Assembly (NCBI GenBank): GCA_023896275.1
Contig: MLDA01000010.1
Location: 62,001 to 126,000, forward strand
Direction of reading: 5' to 3'
DNA from: Kocuria rosea subsp. polaris
GTDB taxonomy: Bacteria; Actinomycetota; Actinomycetes; Actinomycetales; Micrococcaceae
Length of the DNA: 64,000 nucleotides
Below, one piece after another: positions 55,696-64,000 of the stretch; the first letter of the stretch is position 1; each line of letters starts with the position of its first letter. The notes under the pieces are model-generated. The model saw only the letters and a program-made list of their open reading frames with translations, had not been told where the DNA came from and ran no database searches. Both the position numbers and the translations under genes were made by a program.

Positions 55696-55736
55696 CGTCG
55701 CCGGGGCCGGGCAGTTGCTGCCCGGCCCCGGCGACG
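55696..55736 (-). promoter_or_regulatory. perfect 19-bp hairpin between chvE and gguA
   Basis: Arms 55696-55714 and 55718-55736 are exact complements with a 3-base loop. It stands 23 bases after the chvE stop and 42 bases before gguA. There is no T-run. Such a structure would stall 3'-exonucleases and weaken read-through, so the binding protein can be made in excess over the ATPase and permease. Confidence 0.75.
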
Positions 55737-55759
55737 GACGCCGGCGTCGGCGGGCCTGC

Positions 55760-56932
55760 CTACTTGGACTGGCCGGCTTCGACCTCTTCTGCCGTCCAGT
55801 AACCCGAGTCGATCAGCAGCGACTCGATGTTGTCGGCGACGACGATGTCGGACTCGAGCAGGAAGGACGGGACGACCTTGACGCCGTTGTCGTACGACTC
55901 GGTGTCGTTCGCCTCCGGCTCATTGCCCTCGGCGTACGCCGTGGCGGCCTCGACGGCCTGCGTGGCGAGCTTGCGCGTGTCCTTGAAGATCGTCGCGTAC
56001 TGCACGCCGGTGTCGATGAGCTTGACCGAGGCGATCTCCGCGTCCTGGCCGCTCGTCACGGGCAGGCCGGACTCGATGTCCTTGCCGTATCCGGCGTTCT
56101 GCAGCGCGGTGATGATGCCGCGCGAGATGCCGTCGTAGGGCGAGAGCACGCCGTCGAGCTGATCGCTGCCGCCGCTGTAGTGCGAGGTCAGCAGGTCCTC
56201 CATGCGCTTCTGCGCCGTCTCCTGCGACCAACGCAGGGTCGCGGCCTGCTCGATCTTCGTCTGGCCGGAGGCGACCTCGAGCACACCCGAGTCCAGGTAG
56301 GGCTCAAGCGTGTCCATGGCGCCGCCCCAGAAGAAGTGCGCGTTGTTGTCGTCCAGCGAGCCGGCGAACAGCTCGATCGCGAACGGTCCCTCCTCGCCGG
56401 TCTCCTCACCCGCGGCGTCGAGGACGCCGAGGCCCTGCAGCAGCGAGGTCGCCTGCTGGACGCCGACGTTGTAGTTGTCGAACGTGACGTAGAAGTCGAC
56501 GTTCTCGGTGTCGTTGATCAGGCGGTCGTAGGAGATGATCGGGATGTTCTGGTCCGCGGCAGCCTGCAGCTGGTTGCCCAGTGCGGTGCCATCGATCGAG
56601 GCGACGATGAGGATGTCGGCACCCTTGGTGATCATCTGGTCGATCTGCTGCTGCTGCGTGGGGATGTCGTCATTGGCGAACTGCAGGTCGACCGTGAAGC
56701 CGGCCTCCTCAAGCTGCGACTCCACGGCCTCGCCGTCGGCGATCCAACGCTCGGACGTCTGCGTCGGCATCGCGACGCCGATGGTCACATCCTCGGCCAC
56801 CTGCGCGCCGTCGTCGTCGCCTGGGCCCGCGGATCCCGCCCCGCCCCCGCCGCACGCGGCGAGTGCTCCGACGAGCGTGACGCTGCCGATCGTGGCTGCG
56901 ACGCGAGGGAATAGTGTCTTCTTGTTCTTCAT
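55760..56932 (-). CDS. chvE: multiple-monosaccharide binding lipoprotein
   Basis: A 390-residue substrate-binding lipoprotein beginning [20 protein letters not shown], with lipobox VGALAAC. The body matches periplasmic-binding-protein type 1 sugar receptors: [40 protein letters not shown] and [20 protein letters not shown]. It captures arabinose, galactose or xylose-type sugars for gguA/gguB. The neighbouring arabinosidases suggest L-arabinose here (inference). ATG 56932 follows GGGAGG. A LacI-type operator lies 49 bases upstream. Confidence 0.93.
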   Translation of the reverse strand: MKNKKTLFPRVAATIGSVTLVGALAACGGGGAGSAGPGDDDGAQVAEDVTIGVAMPTQTSERWIADGEAVESQLEEAGFTVDLQFANDDIPTQQQQIDQMITKGADILIVASIDGTALGNQLQAAADQNIPIISYDRLINDTENVDFYVTFDNYNVGVQQATSLLQGLGVLDAAGEETGEEGPFAIELFAGSLDDNNAHFFWGGAMDTLEPYLDSGVLEVASGQTKIEQAATLRWSQETAQKRMEDLLTSHYSGGSDQLDGVLSPYDGISRGIITALQNAGYGKDIESGLPVTSGQDAEIASVKLIDTGVQYATIFKDTRKLATQAVEAATAYAEGNEPEANDTESYDNGVKVVPSFLLESDIVVADNIESLLIDSGYWTAEEVEAGQSK

Positions 56933-56980
56933 GGTGCCTCCCGGGGCGAAAGTTCGGTCGGAGTGATCCAACCCACTAGA

Positions 56981-56994
56981 TGTTAGCGCTCACA
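56981..56994. promoter_or_regulatory. LacI/GalR-type operator upstream of chvE
   Basis: TGTTAGCGCTCACA is a near-perfect palindrome centred on AGCGCT, the layout of LacI-family operators (TGTNAGCGCTNACA). It lies 49 bases before the chvE start, where a repressor would block the sugar-uptake operon until sugar is present. No LacI-type gene is in this window. Confidence 0.75.
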
Positions 56995-57099
56995 GATGAG
57001 CTGCGCCACATCCGGGGCACCCTGTTTTTGCGCCGGTTTCGATGGCGAATTTTCTTCCAACGATGTAATGTGGGCTGACCATGGCGGACGCGCAGTGAC

Positions 57100-57129
57100 G
57101 GCCGCGATCGGCTCACACCGGTCGCGGCC
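57100..57129. terminator. inverted repeat after the GH43 gene
   Basis: GGCCGCGATCGG (57100-57111) and CCGGTCGCGGCC (57118-57129) form a strong stem with a 6-base loop, 26 bases beyond the GH43 stop. No clear T-run. Probably terminates or caps that transcript. Confidence 0.6.
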
Positions 57130-57155
57130 GCCACTGTGCCGCACTCCCCGTTCCG

Positions 57156-59363
57156 CTAGAGGCCGGCGACCTCGTCAGCGCCCAGCGCGCGGTCGTAGAG
57201 CCGGAAGTTGCGCACCTCACCGGTGAGGTAACGATCTGCGGCGTAGAGCGAACGCCCGATGTAGTTCGCGCTCGTGGTCCCGGCACCGATATCACCCGGG
57301 TCCACGTCGACTCCCTCGGCGCGCCCGACCTCCTCGCCGTCCAAGTAGAGCACCGCCGTCTCGTCCGAAAGCGTGTAGGTCAGCGTCTTCCAGCTGCCCC
57401 GCTCGAGGTTGGAGCCCGCGGAGACCGTGCGCTCACCGGACCAGTTGCCCGTCGAGATCGACGTGCGGTAGGCGTCGCCGGTCGTGAAGAGGTAGCCGTC
57501 GCCGGCGCCGTTGTGCGAATTGCCGAGCCCGTAGATGAAGTAGGGGCCTTGCTGACCCGGATCGATGTTGACCTCGAGCGAGACCGTGATGTCCCGAATC
57601 CCGGCCATCAGGTCCGCCGGCAGCGCGACATGGTCGTCGACGCCATCCAGGCTCACCCCGTCGGGCCCCGCGGTCGCTCCCCCGGCGAGCACGGCGTCGC
57701 CTACTCCCTCCACCGCCGAGCGCCCGTCGCCGGTGAGCGGGTAGTGCGCGCGCAGCCCTGGCGGCTGCTCGGTGACGGTGAGCCGCACGCTCGCATGATG
57801 CCGGCCGATCCTGGCCGTGATCGTCGTCGTCCCGGGTTCGACGGCGGAGACGAGCCCGTCCTCCACGGTCGCGACCGACTCGTCGGATGAAATCCAGACG
57901 ACCTTTCCGGAGGCGTTGGCCGGCTCGAGGGTGGCGGTCAGCCGGGTGCTCGACTCCTGCCAGAGCTCGATCGCGCCGTCGTCGCCAGCGATGTCGATGC
58001 CGGTCGCGGCGATGGGCCGGTTCTGGACGCTGACGTGCGCGACGGCGGGCGCCGACGCGTCGGCGACGACCCCGTGCACGTCGAACTCGCCGCTGCGGGC
58101 GTAGTCCGCTTCCTCGATCTCGCCCCAGACGACGGCGACGCTCCCGGTGCTGCCGTCGGCGAACGTCGCCTCGACCGTGCTCGGCAGGATCGGTTCCTGC
58201 TTCTTCCGCGTGGTGACCTCGACCGGTTCGAGTCCGGTGACGAGTGCATCCGGCTGGTAGGCGGCGAGCAGGCGCTCGTACTCCGCGCGGGTCACGGGCA
58301 GCACGGTGCCGTGCCGGGGGTGGGAGGGCATCGTGTAGTCCTCGGCCACCGTCCAGTCGCCGGAGGCCAGGTCGTCGGTCACGAAGGGGACGTAACCGCG
58401 GCCACCGAACTCGTCGATGAACATGTACCAGCGCTCGTCGTGGTTGTCCTTGAAGACGAGCGGCCCCTCCCCCTGGCCGATCCCCTCCTTGCCGTCGGCA
58501 GCCTTGCCGATGCAGTCGGCGATGAAGTCGTAGTCACTCGAGCGCAGCTGGGTCGAGACCTCGGCGGTGATGAACTTGGAACACGGCGTCGACGACGTGT
58601 TGTTCCGCTCGTCTTTGGTGAAGCGGTAGTAGTTCTCGCCCTCGCGGATGACCGTCGAGTCGATGACCGAGTAGCCGGGGTCGATCCAGACCTCGGGCTC
58701 GGAGAACTCGACAAAATCGCTCGTCGTCGCGTACATCATCCGGTTGTGCTGGTCACCCGTGTGCCCGGGATCGTCGTCGTCGTAGAGCTTGGAGGCCCAG
58801 AAGACGACGTACTCGCCGAGCTCCTCGTCATAGAACGCCTCGGGCGCCCACACGTTGCCGGCGGACTCCGGGGCGACCTCGACGAGGCGCTGGTCCGTCC
58901 AGTTCACGAGATCCGTCGACTCCCACACCATGATCGAGCGCGACCCGTGGCGCTGGAAGGCGTCCCAGTCCCACGAACCGTGGACCTTCAGGTCCGTGGC
59001 GATCTGATAGAACTTGTCGCCCTCGGGTGCGCGGATGATGAACGGGTCGCGGACGCCTTCGTCGCCGATGGTCGACGTCAGCACCGGCTCGCCGTTGTTC
59101 AGGTCGCGGTAGTTCAGCGGGTCATCCCCGGCGCTGAGCCCGAAGTACACCTGCTCGCCGTCGGCGGTCCCCTCCCCCATGAAGTAGGAGAAGAGGTAGC
59201 CGGCGTATTCGTCGTCGCTGCTGGCCGCAGCCTGCGCGGCGCGCGCCGGGGCGACCTGCACGTCTGGTTCCGCCGCCCCGGCGGGAACGCCCGTGGCGGC
59301 CGGCAGCAGCAGGGCCAGGCCCGCGGCCGCCGCGAGGCCGCGGCGTCGTCTGTGGTTCGTCAT
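57156..59363 (-). CDS. secreted GH43-type arabinan-degrading multidomain enzyme
   Basis: A 735-residue secreted protein starting MTNHRRRRGLAAAAGLALLL with a signal peptide ending near GVPAGAAEP. Residues about 45-360 are the GH43 five-bladed propeller, with catalytic Asp in EGVRDPFIIRA, VIDSTVIREGE and general-acid Glu in GIGQGEGPLVFKDN. Then comes a Big_4-like Ig domain (about 380-455, PILPSTVEATFADGS), a Big_2-like domain (about 465-530, WISSDESVATVEDG) and a LamG-type domain (about 540-735, LYLDGEEVGRAEG). It probably cleaves arabinan or arabinoxylan side chains. The ribosome site AGAGGA supports the start. It is paralogous to the N-terminal part of the next gene. Confidence 0.9.
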   Translation of the reverse strand: MTNHRRRRGLAAAAGLALLLPAATGVPAGAAEPDVQVAPARAAQAAASSDDEYAGYLFSYFMGEGTADGEQVYFGLSAGDDPLNYRDLNNGEPVLTSTIGDEGVRDPFIIRAPEGDKFYQIATDLKVHGSWDWDAFQRHGSRSIMVWESTDLVNWTDQRLVEVAPESAGNVWAPEAFYDEELGEYVVFWASKLYDDDDPGHTGDQHNRMMYATTSDFVEFSEPEVWIDPGYSVIDSTVIREGENYYRFTKDERNNTSSTPCSKFITAEVSTQLRSSDYDFIADCIGKAADGKEGIGQGEGPLVFKDNHDERWYMFIDEFGGRGYVPFVTDDLASGDWTVAEDYTMPSHPRHGTVLPVTRAEYERLLAAYQPDALVTGLEPVEVTTRKKQEPILPSTVEATFADGSTGSVAVVWGEIEEADYARSGEFDVHGVVADASAPAVAHVSVQNRPIAATGIDIAGDDGAIELWQESSTRLTATLEPANASGKVVWISSDESVATVEDGLVSAVEPGTTTITARIGRHHASVRLTVTEQPPGLRAHYPLTGDGRSAVEGVGDAVLAGGATAGPDGVSLDGVDDHVALPADLMAGIRDITVSLEVNIDPGQQGPYFIYGLGNSHNGAGDGYLFTTGDAYRTSISTGNWSGERTVSAGSNLERGSWKTLTYTLSDETAVLYLDGEEVGRAEGVDVDPGDIGAGTTSANYIGRSLYAADRYLTGEVRNFRLYDRALGADEVAGL

Positions 59364-59405
59364 GTTTCGTCCTCTATTCGTCTTGTCTGGATCGTGGGTG
59401 ACAAG

Positions 59406-59442
59406 GCGAGGGCCCCGGCGACTTGCGCGCCGGGGCCCTCGC
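59406..59442 (-). terminator. hairpin terminator after the GH43-GH51 gene
   Basis: GCGAGGGCCCCGGCG (59406-59420) pairs exactly with CGCCGGGGCCCTCGC (59428-59442), closing a 7-base loop, 13 bases after the stop. No long T-run. Confidence 0.7.
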
Positions 59443-59454
59443 CCGCGGTGCACG

Positions 59455-62400
59455 TCAGCGCACCGTCAGTGATGCGGTCGTGCCGCTCGGGGCGAACCCG
59501 TCGCCGCCGAGGTACTCGATGCGCACCTCGTACTCCCCGGGTGCCAGCCCGTCGGTCGGCGCCTGGACCTTGACCCGGCCGTTCTTCAGTGCGGCCGTGG
59601 CTTCGGCACCGCCGAGGTGCACGCGCACCTCGCCAGCGGGCTGGCCGGCGTCGGAGGCGACCCGGACCTGGAACGAGGCGTCCTTGCCCGCCTTGACCTT
59701 CGGCGGCGTGGCCTTGGCCGTCGTCTCGGTCTCGGCGCCGGAGGGCTCCGGCTCCTCCCCGGCCACCCCCAGCCGCAGGAACGTGATCGAGTGAGCGGGC
59801 AGCTCGTAGGTGAACCCGTCCCCCACGCCGTCCAGCTCGAACTCCCGCGGCACGACGGCGGTCTTCTCGCCCTTGGTGTTCATCGCCGCCGGATCGCCGG
59901 CCAGCTCCGTGACGGACGCCGTCGACGCGAGCTCGACACCCGCGACGTCGAACGTCGTCTCCGCCGCCGCGGCGGTCGGGTTCACGACCTTCACGATCAA
60001 CTCGTCACTCTCGGTGTCGCGCGTGACGACCTGGTACAGCGACTTCGCCGTCGGCTCCGTGTAGGACAGGTGCAGCTCGCCGTCGAGGTAGAGCTCGATG
60101 CTGCGCCCCTGAACCACGACCTTCACCAGATAGTCGCGGCCCGTCTCCAGGGTCGTGTCGGGGCCTGCGGCGACTTCACCCTGGCGGGCGCCGTCGGCGC
60201 GCTCCAGCACGGACCGGGTATTGCCCCAACCGCCGATGTTCCACCAGTAGAAATCGTCGGCGGCGCCGGCGGCGAAGCCGACCAGGAAGCCCTCGTCACC
60301 GCCGTCCTTCCGGGCAGTCAGCTCCAGGGTGTAGTTCTCCCAGTCGCGGGCGTAGGCGTCCGTGATGAGCGTGCGCGCGTCCTCGACCGTGGCGTCGGCC
60401 TGCACGTACGCGCCGTCGGCAACACTCCACTCACCGGCCGCGGCCTCCCACTGCGACGCGTCCTCGAACCCGTCGGAGAACAAGACGTCTCCGGTTCCGT
60501 TGTCGGTGACCGTGACGTCGTCGTAGGCGGCCTGCGTGAGCCAGCTGGAGAGGAAGACGCCGCCGGAGAGGTCGCTGTCCGCGGCGTCCGGGCCCTCGTG
60601 GCTCGAGGGCACGACCTCGTCGCCGACGTTGGTCATCCACAGCTTCTGGTTGTAGTAGTTAACCGAGCCCCACGACTCGTCGTTGTCGAACCACATCATG
60701 TCCGGGGCCCACTGGACGTAGTCCTCGTTGGCGAACATGGGCGCGTAGGAGGCCATCTCGACGACGTCGGAGTTGCGCTCCAGGCCCGTCATGAAGGCCG
60801 CCTCGGCGAGCGCGTTGGCGAACGTGTTCCCACGGGAGGCGTACTCGCCCAGGAAGACGTGCGGGCCCTCGCGGTCGTAGGAGTCGTAGCGCTCGTCGTT
60901 GCCCAGGAACCAGGACGGGTCGTTGTAGTAATGCTCGTCGACCATGTCCACCCCCTGTTCGATGTTGAAGTCCCACAGCTCGTCGAACCGGGTGCCGGAG
61001 TCGTCCGGGCCGGTGTTGGAGATGATGGTGATCTCCGGGTACTTCGCCTCGATGGCGTCGCGGAACCGCGGAAAGTTCGCCTCGAACGTCTTGGTGTTCT
61101 CCTCGTTGCCGAGGCCGATGTATTCGAGATCGAACGGCTCCGGGTGGCCGAACTCGGCGCGCTTGGCGCCCCACTCGGTGTCGACGTCGCCGTTGGCGAA
61201 TTCGATCAGGTCCAGGGTGTCCTGCACCCAGCGGTCGATCCGCTCGTCGTCGGTCATCTCGGGGATGGTCGACCCGCAGCCGTTGGCGCCGACCGACACC
61301 ACGGGCAGCGGGGTCGCGCCGAGGTCCTCCGCCCACTTCATGTACTCGAGGTAGCCGAGGCCGTACGTCTGGTTGTAACCCCAGAAGTTCCAGTTGGTCG
61401 GCCGCTCCTCCACCGGGCCGATGGTCTCCTTCCACTGGTAGGTGCGCTGGCGGTCGGCGCCGTCGGACTCGAGGTAGGTGTCGAAGGTGCCGACGTTGGT
61501 CACGCAGCCGCCCGGGAAGCGCAGGAAGGACGGCTCGAGGTCGGCGACCAGCTGGGCGAGGTCCTTGCGCAGCACGGATTTGCCGTTGACCGGGCCCTCC
61601 CACGTGTCCTGTGGGAACAGTGAGACCATGTCCAGGCGCAGCGTCCCGGCCGCGCCCGCTGTCACGGCGAGCCGGCCCGCGTCGGTCGTCGCGCTCGCGG
61701 TCAGGGTGGCGGTGTACTGCTTCCACTCGTCGGAGTTGTCCACGGCGATCGCGGCGGTTCCGTAGGTTGTCTCCCCGGAGGCGTCCTCGAGGGCCACCGT
61801 GATCTCCTGGGCCGCAGCTGATCGCGCCCAGAGCGAGAAGTCGTACGTGGCCCCCTCCTCCAGCGCGACGCCCCGGTTGAAGGAGGTGTTGCGGACGCCG
61901 TCCCCGGCGCCGTCGGCCTCGATCTCCAGGTACGCGCGGTTCGCGTCGTTGAGCCATTCCGCGCGCTCGCTCTTGACCTCGGCGAAACCTCCGCCGACGC
62001 TCTCCCATGCGGTCATCCCGTGGAACGAGGCGTTGTCGGAGGGGGCGAATTCGAAGGAGCGGTTGCGCACGAGCTCCGCATACACGCCGCCGTCGGCCGC
62101 GTAGTTGATGTCCTCGTAGAACGCGCCGTACATCGTGTCCGCGATCTCGTGGGCCGTCGCGTCGGCCTCGATCGAGAGCGTGTGCGCCTCGACGGCGCCC
62201 GTTCCGATCGAGAAGTCGACGGCCTCCGCGGCCGGACCCGGCACGAGCGCGCCGTCGCCGCCGGGCGTCGCGTACGCAACGTCGTCGTCAGCTCCGGCCA
62301 GGCGCAGGTGCACCCGTCCGGCTCCGGCGTCGCGCAGCCGCCACGCGGTCTCGCCGCCGTCGGCGAGCGCCAGGCGCCCGTCGCGGACGACGACGGCGCC

Positions 62401-64000
62401 GCCGTCGCTCTCCAGCGTCACCGGACGCTCGCCGGCGGTGCCCTCCAGCTCGGCGGCGGTCAGCCGCAGGGGCGGCCGGGGACGTTCGGACGTGAGCGCG
62501 AGGTTCCCGTCGCCGTCGGCGGCCAGGTGGCGGGCCGCGGCCGGGCCCTCGAGGGTGAAGCGCCCGTCGGGGACGATGTCGGCGGGGGCGGAGGTGTCCA
62601 GCCAGAAGGTGTCGAAGGCCGCCTCGTGGCTCGCGCCGTTCTGCGCGGCGAAGGCGTAGAGGCCCACCTGCGTCACGTCCCATCCGGTCGTGAAGCGCGC
62701 GGCCTCGGCCCAGTCGCCGTTCTCATCGCCGTAGGAGACGACGATCTCATCCCCGGTCCGATCCAGGCGCAGCCACTCGGTCGTGGAGCCCGGGCGGGCG
62801 GTGAAGGTCGAGTCGTAGGAAGCGGACTCCTCGAAGCCCGACTCGATGACCACGGGGCCGCCGGCGGCGGAGGAGACGTGGCTCAGGCCGGCGCGGACGT
62901 AGTTGTCGATGTCCTTCCAGGCGAGCAGGCCGGCGCCCTGGAAGTCCCGGGTGACGGGGGCCGTGAGGTGCGTGGCGACGGAGAAGTCTCCTGCGGGCAC
63001 GTCGACCATGAAGAGGTTCTTCGCACCGTTGTCGTCCTGCCAGGTGTCGCCCCTCTGCGACGTGAGGTTCAGCGCGGAGTCGCCGAGGTTCCAGGCCTCA
63101 GCGTCCTCGTTGACGATCTGCCAGGCGGGGTCGAGTTCGGCGGCGTCGAAATCGTCGCGCCAGGTGCCCTCGCCGAGCTCGGGGTCGGGACCGGGGACGA
63201 CGTCTCCCGGTTCCTCGGCCGGCGGAAAAGCGTCCAGCAGTGCCGACTGCTCCTGCGCGGTAATGGGCACGACGGTGCCATGGCGCGGGCTCGTGGGCAG
63301 CTGCGCCTCGGGTACGGACGTCCAGTCACCGGAGTTCAGGTCCTCCGTCTCGAAGAGCAGGTAGCCCTGGCCGCCGTGGTAGGAGGGCTGGTCGATCATG
63401 AGGTACCAGCCGTCGTCGGTCAGCGACGGGAACATGGTTGGCCCCTCGCCGGACGTGAAGGTGCCACCCCAAGGGTTGGGCTCGCCGACGCCGATCCGCT
63501 CGGCGATGAGGTCCCAGCCGTCGCCCTCGGCGACGCCCTGCGTCAATCGAAGGTCGTCGGAGGACTCCTGGCGGACCGTCATGTCCGACTCGTCCTTGGC
63601 CAGACGGTAGAAGGTGTCGCCGACTTCAGCGATCGTGGAGTCGATCATGCCGCGGCCGTCACCGCGCTTCTCGTCGATCCAGATCTCGGGCTCGGAGAAC
63701 TCGACGAAGTCGGTTGTGGTCGCGTACATCATGCGCTGATAGCTGGTGTTGATGTCCCGGTCGTCGGGGGCCACATCATCCGGGTACAGGGCCGAAGCCC
63801 AGTAGACGATGTACTCGCCGTTGGCCGCGTCCCAGTGCGCTTCCGGGGCCCAGACGTTGCCGGCGTGCTCCGGCGCAACGGTCGCTTCCCGCTGCTCGGA
63901 CCAGTCGATCAGGTTGGTCGATTCCCAGATCATGAGCGAGCGACTTCCGGTCTCCTGCGCGTCGCCGAAGCTGCCGCCGCCGTGCATCTTCAGGTCGGTC
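59455..64000 (-). CDS. GH43-GH51 arabinofuranosidase chimera, truncated by the window
   Basis: At least 1514 residues; open past 64000, so the signal peptide and start are outside. The visible part begins TDLKMHGGGSFGD, a GH43 propeller (about 1-265: NVWAPEAHWD, MIDSTIAEVGDTF, SGEGPTMFPSL). Next come a laminin/LamG-like domain (275-475) and a trefoil-like segment (480-600). A GH51 alpha-L-arabinofuranosidase follows (about 605 onward, YGAFYEDINYAADGG), with acid/base Glu in YIGLGNEEN (61102-61104) and nucleophile Glu in VFLGEYASRG (60844-60846). A LamG-like module interrupts its C-terminal beta domain, and an Ig-like repeat ends the chain. It would release arabinose from arabinan. Confidence 0.9.
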   Translation of the reverse strand, partial: TDLKMHGGGSFGDAQETGSRSLMIWESTNLIDWSEQREATVAPEHAGNVWAPEAHWDAANGEYIVYWASALYPDDVAPDDRDINTSYQRMMYATTTDFVEFSEPEIWIDEKRGDGRGMIDSTIAEVGDTFYRLAKDESDMTVRQESSDDLRLTQGVAEGDGWDLIAERIGVGEPNPWGGTFTSGEGPTMFPSLTDDGWYLMIDQPSYHGGQGYLLFETEDLNSGDWTSVPEAQLPTSPRHGTVVPITAQEQSALLDAFPPAEEPGDVVPGPDPELGEGTWRDDFDAAELDPAWQIVNEDAEAWNLGDSALNLTSQRGDTWQDDNGAKNLFMVDVPAGDFSVATHLTAPVTRDFQGAGLLAWKDIDNYVRAGLSHVSSAAGGPVVIESGFEESASYDSTFTARPGSTTEWLRLDRTGDEIVVSYGDENGDWAEAARFTTGWDVTQVGLYAFAAQNGASHEAAFDTFWLDTSAPADIVPDGRFTLEGPAAARHLAADGDGNLALTSERPRPPLRLTAAELEGTAGERPVTLESDGGAVVVRDGRLALADGGETAWRLRDAGAGRVHLRLAGADDDVAYATPGGDGALVPGPAAEAVDFSIGTGAVEAHTLSIEADATAHEIADTMYGAFYEDINYAADGGVYAELVRNRSFEFAPSDNASFHGMTAWESVGGGFAEVKSERAEWLNDANRAYLEIEADGAGDGVRNTSFNRGVALEEGATYDFSLWARSAAAQEITVALEDASGETTYGTAAIAVDNSDEWKQYTATLTASATTDAGRLAVTAGAAGTLRLDMVSLFPQDTWEGPVNGKSVLRKDLAQLVADLEPSFLRFPGGCVTNVGTFDTYLESDGADRQRTYQWKETIGPVEERPTNWNFWGYNQTYGLGYLEYMKWAEDLGATPLPVVSVGANGCGSTIPEMTDDERIDRWVQDTLDLIEFANGDVDTEWGAKRAEFGHPEPFDLEYIGLGNEENTKTFEANFPRFRDAIEAKYPEITIISNTGPDDSGTRFDELWDFNIEQGVDMVDEHYYNDPSWFLGNDERYDSYDREGPHVFLGEYASRGNTFANALAEAAFMTGLERNSDVVEMASYAPMFANEDYVQWAPDMMWFDNDESWGSVNYYNQKLWMTNVGDEVVPSSHEGPDAADSDLSGGVFLSSWLTQAAYDDVTVTDNGTGDVLFSDGFEDASQWEAAAGEWSVADGAYVQADATVEDARTLITDAYARDWENYTLELTARKDGGDEGFLVGFAAGAADDFYWWNIGGWGNTRSVLERADGARQGEVAAGPDTTLETGRDYLVKVVVQGRSIELYLDGELHLSYTEPTAKSLYQVVTRDTESDELIVKVVNPTAAAAETTFDVAGVELASTASVTELAGDPAAMNTKGEKTAVVPREFELDGVGDGFTYELPAHSITFLRLGVAGEEPEPSGAETETTAKATPPKVKAGKDASFQVRVASDAGQPAGEVRVHLGGAEATAALKNGRVKVQAPTDGLAPGEYEVRIEYLGGDGFAPSGTTASLTVR

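Noticed and set aside
54106-55881. Plus-strand frame of 591 codons over gguA
   Set aside because: Antisense of a confident gene; no ribosome site or family signature.

Overview
The window is very GC-rich, genes are packed tightly, and stop/start overlaps of the ATGA and TGATG kind recur. Together with guaB3 beside guaB/guaA, a DUF222-HNH gene, DUF3817 and an actinobacterial-type ychF / ispH / xseA / xseB neighbourhood, this points to an actinobacterium, most likely Micrococcaceae (Arthrobacter-like). The genus is inference. No rRNA, tRNA or CRISPR array was recognised.

Region 1 (1-9.4 kb) is accessory DNA with visibly lower GC, and it abuts the 3' end of ychF. It holds unrelated one- or two-gene modules: a YdeI fragment, a broken GNAT gene, a YwqK-like gene, a WYL regulator with an NmrA-like reductase, a GNAT with a methyltransferase, a MOSC protein with a broken GNAT, and an XRE regulator with an efflux pump. 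Between modules I see repeated copies of the last codons of ychF: a 14-bp core exact at 6231 and 9397 and exact within a 21-bp match at 3331, a one-gap copy at 4807, and a weak one at 916. The four better copies encode FRFNV or FNV followed at once by a stop. This looks like a tandem array of small cassettes inserted one after another into the end of ychF, with no recombinase gene in view. It is the main candidate for an undescribed system here.

Region 2 (9.4-25 kb) is mostly core: ychF, rmuC, an ABC-2 exporter with a DesK/NarL two-component pair (four co-directional genes), a DASS anion symporter, ispH, xseA-xseB, a DUF222-HNH gene with an apparently leaderless promoter, a PPK2 kinase, and an AlaA-like aminotransferase.

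Region 3 (24.4-41 kb) has an osmolyte-type binding lipoprotein overlapping a NUDIX gene, an MFS exporter divergent from an Lrp/AsnC regulator, a TPR - histidine kinase - OmpR regulator operon convergent with a secreted poly-Asp protein, a phosphotransferase, a RimJ-like acetyltransferase divergent from 5-formyl-THF cyclo-ligase, an FmdB zinc ribbon behind a CIRCE-like operator, a SAF-domain protein, and a 1284-residue helicase-like protein with degenerate ATPase motifs.

Region 4 (41-50.6 kb) is a purine/central-metabolism block: guaA, a SURF1-DUF3817 fusion, glpD, guaB3, a BtrH-like protein, a GNAT and guaB.

Region 5 (50.6-64 kb) has an acyltransferase-SGNH membrane protein and an arabinan-use locus: the multiple-sugar ABC importer chvE-gguA-gguB behind a LacI-type operator, then two large secreted glycosidases (a GH43 multidomain enzyme and a GH43-GH51 chimera that runs off the right edge). 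The enzymes would release arabinose from plant arabinan outside the cell and the transporter would take it up.
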